The notes under the pieces are model-generated. The model did not search any database. It saw only the letters and a list, made by a program, of their open reading frames with translations, and had not been told where the DNA came from. From assembly GCA_964402975.1 (NCBI GenBank), contig CAYOEM010000017.1, positions 1-64,000 on the forward strand: 64,000 bases of DNA. The letters are read 5' to 3'. Shown in pieces: positions 1 to 8,144 of the stretch. Position 1 is the first letter of the stretch, and every line of letters starts with the position of its first letter. The position numbers were made by a program, and so were the translations under genes. The stretch is from CAMDKS01 sp964402975 (GTDB lineage: Bacteria > Bdellovibrionota_B > Oligoflexia > Oligoflexales > RGVZ01).

Positions 1-50
1 AGAGCCGGTAACAATTGGAATGCGGCTAGGAACAATTAACGGGGGCAGTT

Positions 51-1547
51 TTAAGGCGTTACGAGGCTGATGCTGCCAGCTTTTCCTGTACCTGATATTT
101 TAAACATATATGTGGGCCAGATGATAACGTTGTCAGAGTCAAAAGCAATATCTGTGGGCTGGCTTTGCTTTCGCGGTATTTGCCGATCAAGCTTTCGTCT
201 ATGTTCGCCTCGTTTTTGAACAAGAAGCAGTGGGGCAGCGGAGGCTCGCCATCCAAGCATGGCAAAGTCCGCCTGTTCAACTTTGTCATTTGGTAGGAAG
301 AATGGTGAGTCAGTCGTCTGGATCTTGATGGGATCTGGCAAGCCAGAATACGGGCCTTGGAAGTCGACGAAATATGAATTTGACATGAAGGAGTCCCAAG
401 GGCTGATTATTCCCGGGCTTCGCCACTCAAAATGGCCAAACAGCGGAAGTTTGCGAACGCCAAGGAATGCAAATATTTTTGCGAAGTAACGAACAATTTT
501 AAACGTGTCAGGAATTAAAACCGCGTCTTGTTGAACATCTGGTTGCAGCGCTACCATTTTTGGGTTGAATTTTGTATTTGTTTCCTTCGCGTGCTGCTTT
601 GCCGTTTCATATAGTTTCTTAAGCTCATCTTGGCGATCGGCTCCGTCGAGTCTAAAGAGCTTCTTCGCCGCACCCTCCATGAGGTCAAAACGTTTGTGAT
701 CATAGCTGACATGATGAAGTATGTTTAATCCGGCAGCTTTTGCCAATTCGGTGTATACGGCCACAAACTTGTCGCTGTGTTGGTCTGAGGGGCTCAGTAT
801 CGAAATCTTTTTGTGGCCAAAACGAACATTCGCGTCAACGGCCGCTTTTGCAAGTGCTTTTTGAGTGGGGTGTGCGTAATAAACAAAATTAATGGCAGAG
901 CCGTTGACGGGTTCACCCAAGATAAATGTAGGAACCATAATTTTGGGCGCCCACTGCCGCAATAACTCGGCTTCTCTGGGTTCGCTACCGCCAATAATTG
1001 CCGTGACGCGATGCTCGAAAACAAGTGAAACCAATGCTTGTTGGACTTTGTCCTCTTTTTCATTCGAATCCATGTAAATGAAGGTTTTCTTTGGGTCTAA
1101 ACCTAGAGTTCTAGCGTGTGCTTCGAATGCATCAATGACCATGCGGAGATGATGCTGCTTGTTTAGTGGTAGTATGACACCAATTTTGCCTGAGTGACTG
1201 TTCAAAATCCTTGCTAGCATTGAAATCATTGGGCCACGACTGTCAGCTTCCTTGCAGTGGTCGATCGTAAAATCCTCGACGAGAGCAAAGCCGTCGGTAT
1301 CTTCTGGTTTAAGGTCTGGGGGCCGGCGTTTCCATAAATCCTGGAGTGCCGTGATGTACCTGCTGAAAAGTTTGTTGCAACTTTCCTCTGGCGATAGCTT
1401 TTGAGAAGACCCAACAGGTGTTGGGGTTTTTTGCTTCTCGTCATTATTTTGAGCGAGTGCGGAGACGCCTTGAGATGAAATTAGTATCAAGGCCACCATG
1501 AAAATACTTGCTTTGTGCGTGGATAATTTTCTAATGCCTGAAGACAT
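51..1547 (-). CDS. Exported periplasmic-binding-fold protein, LpoA-like candidate PBP partner
   Basis: This 498-residue protein begins with a signal peptide (basic start, hydrophobic core near residues 14-30, likely cleavage after SALA). There is no lipobox, unlike E. coli LpoA. From about residue 121 (KIGVILPLN) to about 400 it reads like a type I periplasmic-binding fold: alternating beta/alpha, an IIGGSEPRE turn, and a VPTFILGE strand. That fold is shared by ABC-type binding proteins and by the C-terminal domain of LpoA, which activates PBP1A in E. coli. The open frame continues upstream to 1925, but the ATG at 1547 starts the signal peptide and lies inside the end of the PBP gene, giving a 17-base overlap. 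The overlap implies translational coupling. The fold and export are visible; the PBP-activator role is inference from the neighbour, and an amino-acid-binding sensor is the alternative. Confidence 0.7.
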   Translation of the reverse strand: MSSGIRKLSTHKASIFMVALILISSQGVSALAQNNDEKQKTPTPVGSSQKLSPEESCNKLFSRYITALQDLWKRRPPDLKPEDTDGFALVEDFTIDHCKEADSRGPMISMLARILNSHSGKIGVILPLNKQHHLRMVIDAFEAHARTLGLDPKKTFIYMDSNEKEDKVQQALVSLVFEHRVTAIIGGSEPREAELLRQWAPKIMVPTFILGEPVNGSAINFVYYAHPTQKALAKAAVDANVRFGHKKISILSPSDQHSDKFVAVYTELAKAAGLNILHHVSYDHKRFDLMEGAAKKLFRLDGADRQDELKKLYETAKQHAKETNTKFNPKMVALQPDVQQDAVLIPDTFKIVRYFAKIFAFLGVRKLPLFGHFEWRSPGIISPWDSFMSNSYFVDFQGPYSGLPDPIKIQTTDSPFFLPNDKVEQADFAMLGWRASAAPLLLVQKRGEHRRKLDRQIPRKQSQPTDIAFDSDNVIIWPTYMFKISGTGKAGSISLVTP

Positions 1548-3648
1548 TACGGTAACCTCGTGAGCCGGAGTTTTCAATTTTCTCAAGAGCAGACTCTGTT
1601 TCTTCTGGTAGTTTATTACCAAAGAAGTACATTTTTGTTCCCTTATCGAGACGGTAGCCGTAAAGCGGGTGCACCTGAGCTTCAACAATGCCGTCCGGCT
1701 TCTCAAAGGGTCTCGGTGGCTTGATGGTCTGGCTGGACCGAACAAACTGGTCCCAAATCGGTAGCGCAATTGAAGCTCCTGAGATGTTCGCCATAATAGG
1801 GGCGTGTTCATCTGTACCAACCCACACAATCGAAACCATATCTGGCGTGAATCCGCAGAACCAGTTGTCGGCGCTGTCGTTACTTGTTCCTGTTTTTCCT
1901 GCAGCATTTTCAGCAAGGTCAGCACTTCTTGATCCTGTGCCGACCGTTAACACTGAGCGCATGCCTTCAACCATCAAGTAGGCAAGTTGTTCGTTAAGAA
2001 CCCGTTTTGAGCGCCCGGATATTTTTTGCGGCTCCCAGATAACCGTGCCATCGGCGGTTGTGATTTTTGAAATGGGAGATAGCTCGGTAAGTATGCCGCC
2101 CGTAGCATAAGAACCATAAGCACGTGCGAGATCTAGCATGGTAACGTCCGACGACCCAAGCGCTGATCCGAATTCATTTTTAATTGGGCTTCGAATTCCG
2201 AGCGACTTCGCTCTATTGATAATTGATTCAAGCCCAATTTTAGCAGCAATTTCAATTGTTGGGCTATTCATGCTGCGGTAAAACGCCCGTAGCATAGTGG
2301 TTTCTGTTAAATAGTCGTCTTTCATGTTTTTTGGGCGATAGTTTTCAATATTGACCGGTGAAACTAATATGACGTCACTCCATTTGAACCCTTTGGAAAG
2401 GGCTTCTGTGTACACAAATGGCTTGAATGCTGAACCCGGCGAGCGAGTCGCAGTTACGGCCCGGTTAAACTGGGATGATTTGTAGTTTCTTCCCCCAACC
2501 ATTGCAAGAATGTCGCCGTTTTTCGGGTCCGTAACCAACATGGAGGCTTCTACCGCTGCATGCTTGAGATTTCCTGAGGTCTTGTCTTTAATTTTTCCGG
2601 TGCGTTGGCTAAGCTCATTTAAGCTTGCATTGTGGGACTGTATAGACTGCTCTGCGAGCTTTTGAAGAGACGAGTCAATCGTTGTATGTATTCTGAGCCC
2701 ACTTTGTTTGGAGTTCTTCAAAGTCTGATCGGGAAGGCGACTCATAAAATCATGGACATAGTCGACAAACCACGGCGCCGTCAGAGAATTTATAAATGTA
2801 TAAGGCTTGTATTGTAGAGGTTCTTTCTTCATGGCTTCAGCTTGTCGGCTTGAGACTTTGTTAATACGACGCAGCGCATCAATGACTTGTAATTGACGTT
2901 TTTTTGCTCGACTAGGATATCGAGATGGGTTGTATCGACTAGGAGACTGAAAAAGACCAGCTATTAGGCTGCTTTCTGCTGGAGTTAGATCCCGTGCATT
3001 CTTGGCGAAGTATCGTTTCGAGGCCGCGCCAATCCCGTACGCTCCGTTGCCCAAAAACATATTATTGACGTATAGCTCCAATATTTTTTCTTTGCTGAGG
3101 ATCTTTTCAGCCTTAACCGCAAAGGCTATCTCCAAAACTTTTCTTTCAATAGTTTTATTGTTGCTTAGATATTGGTGTCGTATGAGCTGTTGGGTGATTG
3201 TGCTGGCGCCTTGCGTAAATCGTCCATTTTTTAGTCGCGATAGAGCTGCTCTGGCGATTGCATGTAAGTCGACTCCACTGTGCTCAAAGAAGTTTTTATC
3301 TTCAATAGCGATGATCGCGTCAATGAAATGTTGAGGTAGATCGTTGTAGGGTACAAAGATATGATATTTTTCAAAAAACTCACCGATCTTTACGCCGTGA
3401 CGATCGTAGACAATAGAATTGTCGTGATACGTGAATTCTTGCAGTTTTTTAATTTGTTCCTCGTCGATCGAAAAGACACCAATACCATTTAGCCAGATTG
3501 TGATTGCAATTAATCCAGCGAGCGCTGTTGTTGCGCCGAATGCCACAGCCCACTTGAATATGGTCCAGAATCTCGATCTCGATGGTTTGACAACATCGGA
3601 GACGAGCATGGGCGGGCGGGAATCTTTAAAAGGTGAATTGTTTTCCAA
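1531..3648 (-). CDS. mrcA: Class A penicillin-binding protein (PBP1A-type)
   Basis: Bifunctional peptidoglycan synthase of 705 residues. After a short cytoplasmic tail and one membrane helix (about residues 31-53) comes a GT51 glycosyltransferase domain with catalytic Glu116 in EDKNFFEHSGVD, then TQGASTITQQ and a KILELYVNNMFLGNGAYG segment. The C-terminal transpeptidase domain shows the SxxK motif SAFK (Ser406, the acylated serine), SMNSP as the SxN-type motif, and KTGTSND near residue 587. It polymerises lipid II and cross-links stem peptides in the periplasm. Translation appears to start at a TTG, with GAGG ten bases upstream; the next ATG (3609) has no ribosome site. The gene overlaps the downstream binding-fold protein, so the two are probably made together. 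Confidence 0.93.
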   Translation of the reverse strand: MENNSPFKDSRPPMLVSDVVKPSRSRFWTIFKWAVAFGATTALAGLIAITIWLNGIGVFSIDEEQIKKLQEFTYHDNSIVYDRHGVKIGEFFEKYHIFVPYNDLPQHFIDAIIAIEDKNFFEHSGVDLHAIARAALSRLKNGRFTQGASTITQQLIRHQYLSNNKTIERKVLEIAFAVKAEKILSKEKILELYVNNMFLGNGAYGIGAASKRYFAKNARDLTPAESSLIAGLFQSPSRYNPSRYPSRAKKRQLQVIDALRRINKVSSRQAEAMKKEPLQYKPYTFINSLTAPWFVDYVHDFMSRLPDQTLKNSKQSGLRIHTTIDSSLQKLAEQSIQSHNASLNELSQRTGKIKDKTSGNLKHAAVEASMLVTDPKNGDILAMVGGRNYKSSQFNRAVTATRSPGSAFKPFVYTEALSKGFKWSDVILVSPVNIENYRPKNMKDDYLTETTMLRAFYRSMNSPTIEIAAKIGLESIINRAKSLGIRSPIKNEFGSALGSSDVTMLDLARAYGSYATGGILTELSPISKITTADGTVIWEPQKISGRSKRVLNEQLAYLMVEGMRSVLTVGTGSRSADLAENAAGKTGTSNDSADNWFCGFTPDMVSIVWVGTDEHAPIMANISGASIALPIWDQFVRSSQTIKPPRPFEKPDGIVEAQVHPLYGYRLDKGTKMYFFGNKLPEETESALEKIENSGSRGYRNVFRH

Positions 3649-3699
3649 GCTTAAGTAACCTCAGGAGAATCTTTACGATCAAATTATCGGTTGAGGATC

Positions 3700-3795
3700 T
3701 GTCTACTAAAGAGAGGGTGCCTAGGGGCGCTATGATGGGCGGCTCCGCCGAAGGTGTAACATGCCGAAATTATGTCTCTTAAATGGATGCCTTTC
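3700..3795 (+). promoter_or_regulatory. Possible structured leader with glycine-aptamer-like core
   Basis: The segment between the divergent PBP and cyclase genes can close on itself through AAGAGA (3709-3714) and TCTCTT (3775-3780). It contains a GGCG/CGCC hairpin near 3740-3749, the string CGCCGAAGGTGTAAC at 3746-3760, and an ACAT/ATGT hairpin after it. That order resembles the conserved core of a single glycine riboswitch aptamer, which has GAGAG, then CGCCGAAGGxGCAA, then CUCUC. The usual CAGG after the closing stem is missing, and the gene downstream is a cyclase, not a glycine gene. The resemblance is weak evidence only. Confidence 0.2.
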
Positions 3796-3873
3796 TTTTT
3801 CTTGTAATAACTTAGACGGAAATGTCGATACCAAGCGCGGAGTTAGGGGTATTGGTCACGGTCGGAGTTTTTA

Positions 3874-4878
3874 ATGGTTTTACAAGTTCCAGCTAGGAAG
3901 ATGAGCGGGCTGATTGTTGCTAGCAATCGCAATGAGGGCTTGTTGCTTAAAACTAGTTTGGTTGACTCGCTTGATAAACACGCCGGTCATTTTGAAGTCA
4001 TAGATGATGTTAAAGCGGCTTATAGTTATTACCTTCAAAACCATCCAGATATTGTGATGACCGTCGGATTACCAAGTGCGTATTCTGAAGCTCTTATCAT
4101 TCGAATTCGTCGTATCGATGGTGATCGGCACACCGGTGTTATTGTCTTGGCGCCCATTTGCGACAGTTTTGATCGATTGGCAGAAGACAATTTTTTTGCC
4201 GGTGCAGACGATGTCGTGTCCGCAAATTTGAGCGCTATTATTTTGAAGTCGAAGCTGATTACAGTGTTCAATTTGAAGATCGCAACGGACAATCTCAGAT
4301 CAGCAGTTCACAAACTACATCGCATCGCTCTGACAGATGAGCTAACCGGTCTGGCTAACATGCGCGGTTTTTTAAAGAATTTCGAATCATCTGTCTCTTG
4401 CTTGAGGGATCGCGGATTTGCGTTGGTTATGATGGACCTGGATAAATTCAAACAAATTAACGACTCAACTAATCATATGGTAGGAAGCCATCTCATTAAG
4501 AGCGTTGGCAAAATATTGCGTGAGAACGTTTTCATGTCTCAGTTTGACTATGCTGCTAGATATGGTGGTGATGAATACATATTTGTGCTTCACGGCGCGG
4601 ATGTTGACGAGCAAGTTCATAAGGTTGATCAGATTAGATCAGAGTTGGCGGCTACCAAATTTGAATTCCAAGGCCATAATTTATCAATTACGGCTAGTTT
4701 TGGGTTGTGTTGGGTCGACGGCAGCTTTAGCGGAGCACCGGAAAATATCGTGAAAGCGGCAGATGCGATGCTTTATAGAAGCAAGGATCTTGGGCGAAAC
4801 AGGTTGTGTAGCTGTCGTTTAGACGGACAATCTGAAACCCCAGTTTTATTGGGGTCTCGTACTAGCAAAGTGGCGTAA
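3874..4878 (+). CDS. Diguanylate cyclase with degenerate receiver domain
   Basis: 334-residue cytoplasmic protein expected to make c-di-GMP from two GTP. The C-terminal half is a GGDEF domain: LTDELTGLANMRGF opens it, MMDLDKFKQIND supplies the metal-binding region, and the active motif is GGDEY near residue 231. The inhibitory I-site RxxD just before it reads SQFD, so product inhibition at that site is probably absent. Residues 1-130 have the length and alternation of a response-regulator receiver, but the strand that should carry the phospho-accepting Asp reads DIVMTVGLP with no Asp at that place. The domain is therefore probably a pseudo-receiver. The chosen ATG follows CGGAG with a normal gap. 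It is a single gene, divergent from the PBP operon. Confidence 0.85.
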   Translation: MVLQVPARKMSGLIVASNRNEGLLLKTSLVDSLDKHAGHFEVIDDVKAAYSYYLQNHPDIVMTVGLPSAYSEALIIRIRRIDGDRHTGVIVLAPICDSFDRLAEDNFFAGADDVVSANLSAIILKSKLITVFNLKIATDNLRSAVHKLHRIALTDELTGLANMRGFLKNFESSVSCLRDRGFALVMMDLDKFKQINDSTNHMVGSHLIKSVGKILRENVFMSQFDYAARYGGDEYIFVLHGADVDEQVHKVDQIRSELAATKFEFQGHNLSITASFGLCWVDGSFSGAPENIVKAADAMLYRSKDLGRNRLCSCRLDGQSETPVLLGSRTSKVA

Positions 4879-4904
4879 TGCTGACAAAGGTCTCTGCCGC
4901 GCGG

Positions 4905-6215
4905 TTAGCGCTTTGTTACCTTGATGGTTTGCGCTGAAGATGCGCCGTCGCGCTGACGTTTAGCTTGCATTTTTACAAAGATAATCGAGCCCCGGCTTCC
5001 GGGAAGGTTTAGCCTAATCTTGAACTGGCTTCCATCCCAGATTGCCGATGTTTTGTTAGAGCATGCATTTGCGGCTTGAGCAGATAACCCAGTGCATACA
5101 AAAGCCTCGCTTAGTCGTTCGTCTGCTCGGATGAGCAAATCGTTAGACTCGGTTAGTGCTGCGTAAATACGAAACGGCTTCGATGGTGACGCTTGCGGTG
5201 GCTGCGGCGCAGGTGCGCCCGGTGAATCGGGTGTTTGGTTTTGGGCGAGGGATGGGACATAGCATGGGAAGTCGCGAGATGTTTTATTAACTCCTGGTTT
5301 AGGAACGTACATGGCTTCAGTAGGACAGCGGGAAGGATCACTGCCGGACAGCCCGCAGAAATATGCGCCGCCAATACCCGACTTAAGAAGAGCGACATTA
5401 TCCGGATGGGTCAAGTTCGTGTGAATGCTTTTTTTGTTTGTTTCTTCGGTCATGCGGGATGCGACGCCACTGACCAAACAGCTTTGCATCAGAGGTCCCC
5501 CAGAGTCACCAGGTGATACAGCTACGTTCTCAAATCGGCTAGCATATTTCGTAAAAATGTCAGATCTCGCAGAGGTTTCAAAACTAGAGACTTGGTTCCA
5601 CCCAAAGCGTTTTGAGCCATTGGTTTTGTCAGACAACTTTTCTTCGCTATAACCAACCATGATGATCTCGTCACCAATAGACAAAGTGCCGCTATTCATG
5701 GGGAAGAAGTATTTAAAGGTCCCTTCTGGGAATACAACCCATGCCAAATCTGTCCCACCACCACCACCACCACCTTGGGATAGTCGCGGATATAGCGCAG
5801 ATACATACAGTTCTGAGGAGCAAATGTTTTTGTATATGGAGTTGTTGATGCAGTATTCTTTGCCGGAAATCTTCCCCGTGTTTTTGTCGATTTGATCGCC
5901 ACTGTCATGTAAACAGTGTGCAGCAGTTATCGCTGTGTTTGTACTTACGGCAGTACCTGTGCAGGCTCCACCTGAGCTGGCACCTGTTTTTTTCGTGAAT
6001 GAGTAAAAAACGCCTTCGACTTTGTTCTGGCTGCTTTGATTGATAGATACTCCGGAGTCGATTTTAGGTCGGGCGAGTGGATTCAAGCTTTTACAGCCAA
6101 TAGGCATTAATATGGGACTACATATGATCAGCAGCGCCAAAGGCGCTCGACTGGATTTAAAGGGGGTCAAAACCTTTGAAAAAAAACTGAAAAAACGATC
6201 CTGAAACATGTTCAT
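4905..6215 (-). CDS. Exported trypsin-like serine protease, probable lipoprotein
   Basis: 436-residue S1-family protease. The triad is readable: TAAHC (His, near residue 97), TDLAWVVFP (Asp) and GDSGGP (Ser, near residue 236). An N-terminal hydrophobic stretch ends in MPIGC at Cys41, an imperfect lipobox, so the protein is either lipidated or simply exported. A proline-rich linker follows the protease domain and a small beta-rich C-terminal domain closes the protein. Seven consecutive glycines lie just before the catalytic Asp, encoded by a trinucleotide run (separate entry). The ATG at 6215 is preferred over an upstream TTG at 6239 because GGGGGAAATCC precedes it. The target is unknown; cell-surface or secreted proteolysis is likely. 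Confidence 0.85.
   Translation of the reverse strand: MNMFQDRFFSFFSKVLTPFKSSRAPLALLIICSPILMPIGCKSLNPLARPKIDSGVSINQSSQNKVEGVFYSFTKKTGASSGGACTGTAVSTNTAITAAHCLHDSGDQIDKNTGKISGKEYCINNSIYKNICSSELYVSALYPRLSQGGGGGGGTDLAWVVFPEGTFKYFFPMNSGTLSIGDEIIMVGYSEEKLSDKTNGSKRFGWNQVSSFETSARSDIFTKYASRFENVAVSPGDSGGPLMQSCLVSGVASRMTEETNKKSIHTNLTHPDNVALLKSGIGGAYFCGLSGSDPSRCPTEAMYVPKPGVNKTSRDFPCYVPSLAQNQTPDSPGAPAPQPPQASPSKPFRIYAALTESNDLLIRADERLSEAFVCTGLSAQAANACSNKTSAIWDGSQFKIRLNLPGSRGSIIFVKMQAKRQRDGASSAQTIKVTKR
5755..5775 (-). repeat. Six CCA triplets plus CCT inside the protease gene
   Basis: Six exact CCA units followed by CCT on the plus strand give GGT-type glycine codons on the coding strand, part of a seven-glycine run placed directly before the catalytic-Asp strand of the protease. 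Triplet slippage would change loop length without shifting the frame. Confidence 0.9.
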
Positions 6216-6420
6216 GGATTTCCCCCAATCGTTTGCCAAACCTCAAAAACTTTGGTGTTCGACCTGAGCCGGGATTTGAGAAGCAAGGTCCGTACCTTTA
6301 ACAAAAAGCAATAATTACATCTGGTTGTATGTCCACGAGGTGTCCTTTTTTTTGACACTTTTAATTCCAACACCATGGCTTTAAGCCTATCCTCAGACTA
6401 TCGTGTGTGGTTCATGTCCA

Positions 6421-7908
6421 TCAGGGGATTACGTTTATTTTAACCATATTTGTAGCTCGCGCTTGGTTGAGTGGGATGCCTGCAGTTATTACGACGGTAT
6501 CCCCGGACTGGGCTAATCCAAGTTTTTTAAGCAGTTCTGGTAGCTGCTGTAGAAGTTCGTCCGTGTTGTAAAAAAGTGGGTTTTGCATGCCGTAAACACC
6601 CCAAATGAGACTCATACGACGGGCAATTTCTGGCCGCGGGGAGATGGCTACAATCGGTGTTTTTGGTCGCCATCGAGCGATACTTCTCGCAATGCTACCA
6701 GTCAAGGTTAGAGCAATTATAACTTTTGCATTGAGTGAATCGGCGGCTTCGCATGCGGCCCTAGCAACGGCCTCATGGTCTTCCCACGGAGTCGAAGAAT
6801 CCATCTCGTCCATCGAATATCTCTCAGGGCGTTTGAACGTCCAATGCTCAACCTCGCGAATGATATCCTGCATTGTCTCCACGCAGTCGACAGGATATTT
6901 TCCAGAAGCTACTTCGCCGGAGAGCATCACGCAGTCAGCGCCGTCAAGAACGCCGTTTGCCACATCTGCAACTTCCGCGAGGGTTGCCTGGGGATTATCA
7001 ATCATGGATTCAAGCATTTGGGTGGCTACGATCACTGGTTTGGAGTGTCTTGCACCTGCGGCTAAGATTGTGCGCTGAAAGCCTGGGACTCGCTCAACGC
7101 TACCTTCAACGCCCAGGTCACCCCGCGCTACCATGAGTCCGTCCGCAATTTGCGCTATTTGGTCAATCGTACTGATCGCAGAAAGTTTTTCAATTTTTGC
7201 AATGACGGGTATGTCTGAGCCCATCGCCTGAATCATTTTTTTTATGTCTCTTACATCCGTAGGGTCTTGTACGAATGATAGCGCAACATAATCAACACCA
7301 TTTTGAATACCGAATAAAAGGTCTTGGCTGTCTTTTTCTGTCATTGCAGGCAGAGACAGTTTTGCGTCAGGAAAATTAACTCCCTTTCGCGACTTAAGAA
7401 TTCCGCCTTCTTCGACTTTTACCACCACAGACTGTTTGTCCATGGATTCGATCCGCAAGATCAGGTTGCCGTCATCCATCATGACTCGTTGTCCAGGTGC
7501 CACGTCCTTGACTAAGTCTTTGTAATCGATCGGAATGATTTTTGTCGAAGTTTGTTCAACGCCAAAAACCAATGTGTACGTCTCATTATTTTTGAGTTCG
7601 ATGGCGCCATTCAGTAGTTTTCCACATCGAATTTTTGGACCCTGCAAATCCTGCAGGATTGCCACTGTATGGCCTGTTTCTTGAGACAGTCGACGCACCA
7701 ATTCAATGTTTTTCTTGTGCATCTGGTGATCGCCGTGGCTAAAATTTAAACGAGCAACGTTTAGTCCTGCGTGGATCAATTTACGCAGGGTCGCTTCATC
7801 GGAGGAAGACGGCCCAAGGGTTCCGATAATTTTGCAATGCCTGATATCTTCAGGTCCCGCATTTTTAAAATTATTCAAACTCACCTCGGATGTCGTGGTG
7901 TTAGACAT
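6421..7908 (-). CDS. pyk: Pyruvate kinase
   Basis: 495 residues, the usual length for bacterial pyruvate kinase. It converts phosphoenolpyruvate and ADP to pyruvate and ATP in the last step of glycolysis. The N-terminal barrel strand reads CKIIGTLGPSS, followed by GLNVARLNFSHGDH. The signature IAKIEKLSAI carries the catalytic lysine, and ARGDLGVEG and IVATQMLESMI are typical. A C-terminal regulatory domain follows (VIIALTLTGSIARSIARWRPKTP in part). The open frame extends to 7980, but the ATG at 7908 has AGGAG seven bases upstream and matches family length. The gene is divergent from the large kinase gene, and about 205 bases separate it from the protease downstream. Confidence 0.96.
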   Translation of the reverse strand: MSNTTTSEVSLNNFKNAGPEDIRHCKIIGTLGPSSSDEATLRKLIHAGLNVARLNFSHGDHQMHKKNIELVRRLSQETGHTVAILQDLQGPKIRCGKLLNGAIELKNNETYTLVFGVEQTSTKIIPIDYKDLVKDVAPGQRVMMDDGNLILRIESMDKQSVVVKVEEGGILKSRKGVNFPDAKLSLPAMTEKDSQDLLFGIQNGVDYVALSFVQDPTDVRDIKKMIQAMGSDIPVIAKIEKLSAISTIDQIAQIADGLMVARGDLGVEGSVERVPGFQRTILAAGARHSKPVIVATQMLESMIDNPQATLAEVADVANGVLDGADCVMLSGEVASGKYPVDCVETMQDIIREVEHWTFKRPERYSMDEMDSSTPWEDHEAVARAACEAADSLNAKVIIALTLTGSIARSIARWRPKTPIVAISPRPEIARRMSLIWGVYGMQNPLFYNTDELLQQLPELLKKLGLAQSGDTVVITAGIPLNQARATNMVKINVIP

Positions 7909-8067
7909 TGGAAGACTCCTGTAGCCGATTCGCCGAAAAGCGGGCCGTAACACGGCGAGCTGTGACGCAAAAAAAATCAAAAAAAACTAATCCTTAGGAT
8001 ATGTTACACTTTAGCACGGCCACCGTCAAAGCGCTTGCTGCGCTTAAGCGCTCATGCTTTTAGGCAT

Positions 8068-8092
8068 CCAACCGAAAGACTGGTTGGAGTCT
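8068..8092 (+). promoter_or_regulatory. Two mutually exclusive small hairpins in the kinase leader
   Basis: CCAACC (8068-8073) can pair with GGTTGG (8082-8087), while AGACT (8077-8081) can pair with AGTCT (8088-8092). The two stems interleave with no spare bases, so only one can form at a time. They lie about 55 bases before the GTG of the large kinase gene. No T-run follows, so this is not an ordinary terminator. Function is unknown. Confidence 0.25.
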
Positions 8093-8144
8093 AAACAACG
8101 GAAATCATTGTTCTCTTGGGAGACGGGTAGCCAATGGAGGTCCT

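Noticed and set aside
1548..1925. Upstream extension of the binding-fold protein's frame into the PBP gene.
   Set aside because: It lies entirely inside the PBP coding sequence and lacks a signal peptide; the ATG at 1547 explains the protein.
6340..6365. GTGTC/GACAC hairpin around a T-run near 6340-6360 as a terminator of pyruvate kinase.
   Set aside because: The T-run lies in the loop on one strand and the stem is only five bases; not convincing on either strand.
8068..8092. Possible H-type pseudoknot in the kinase leader.
   Set aside because: The two stems interleave with no loop bases left to span the helices, so a pseudoknot is sterically unlikely; at most they are alternative hairpins.
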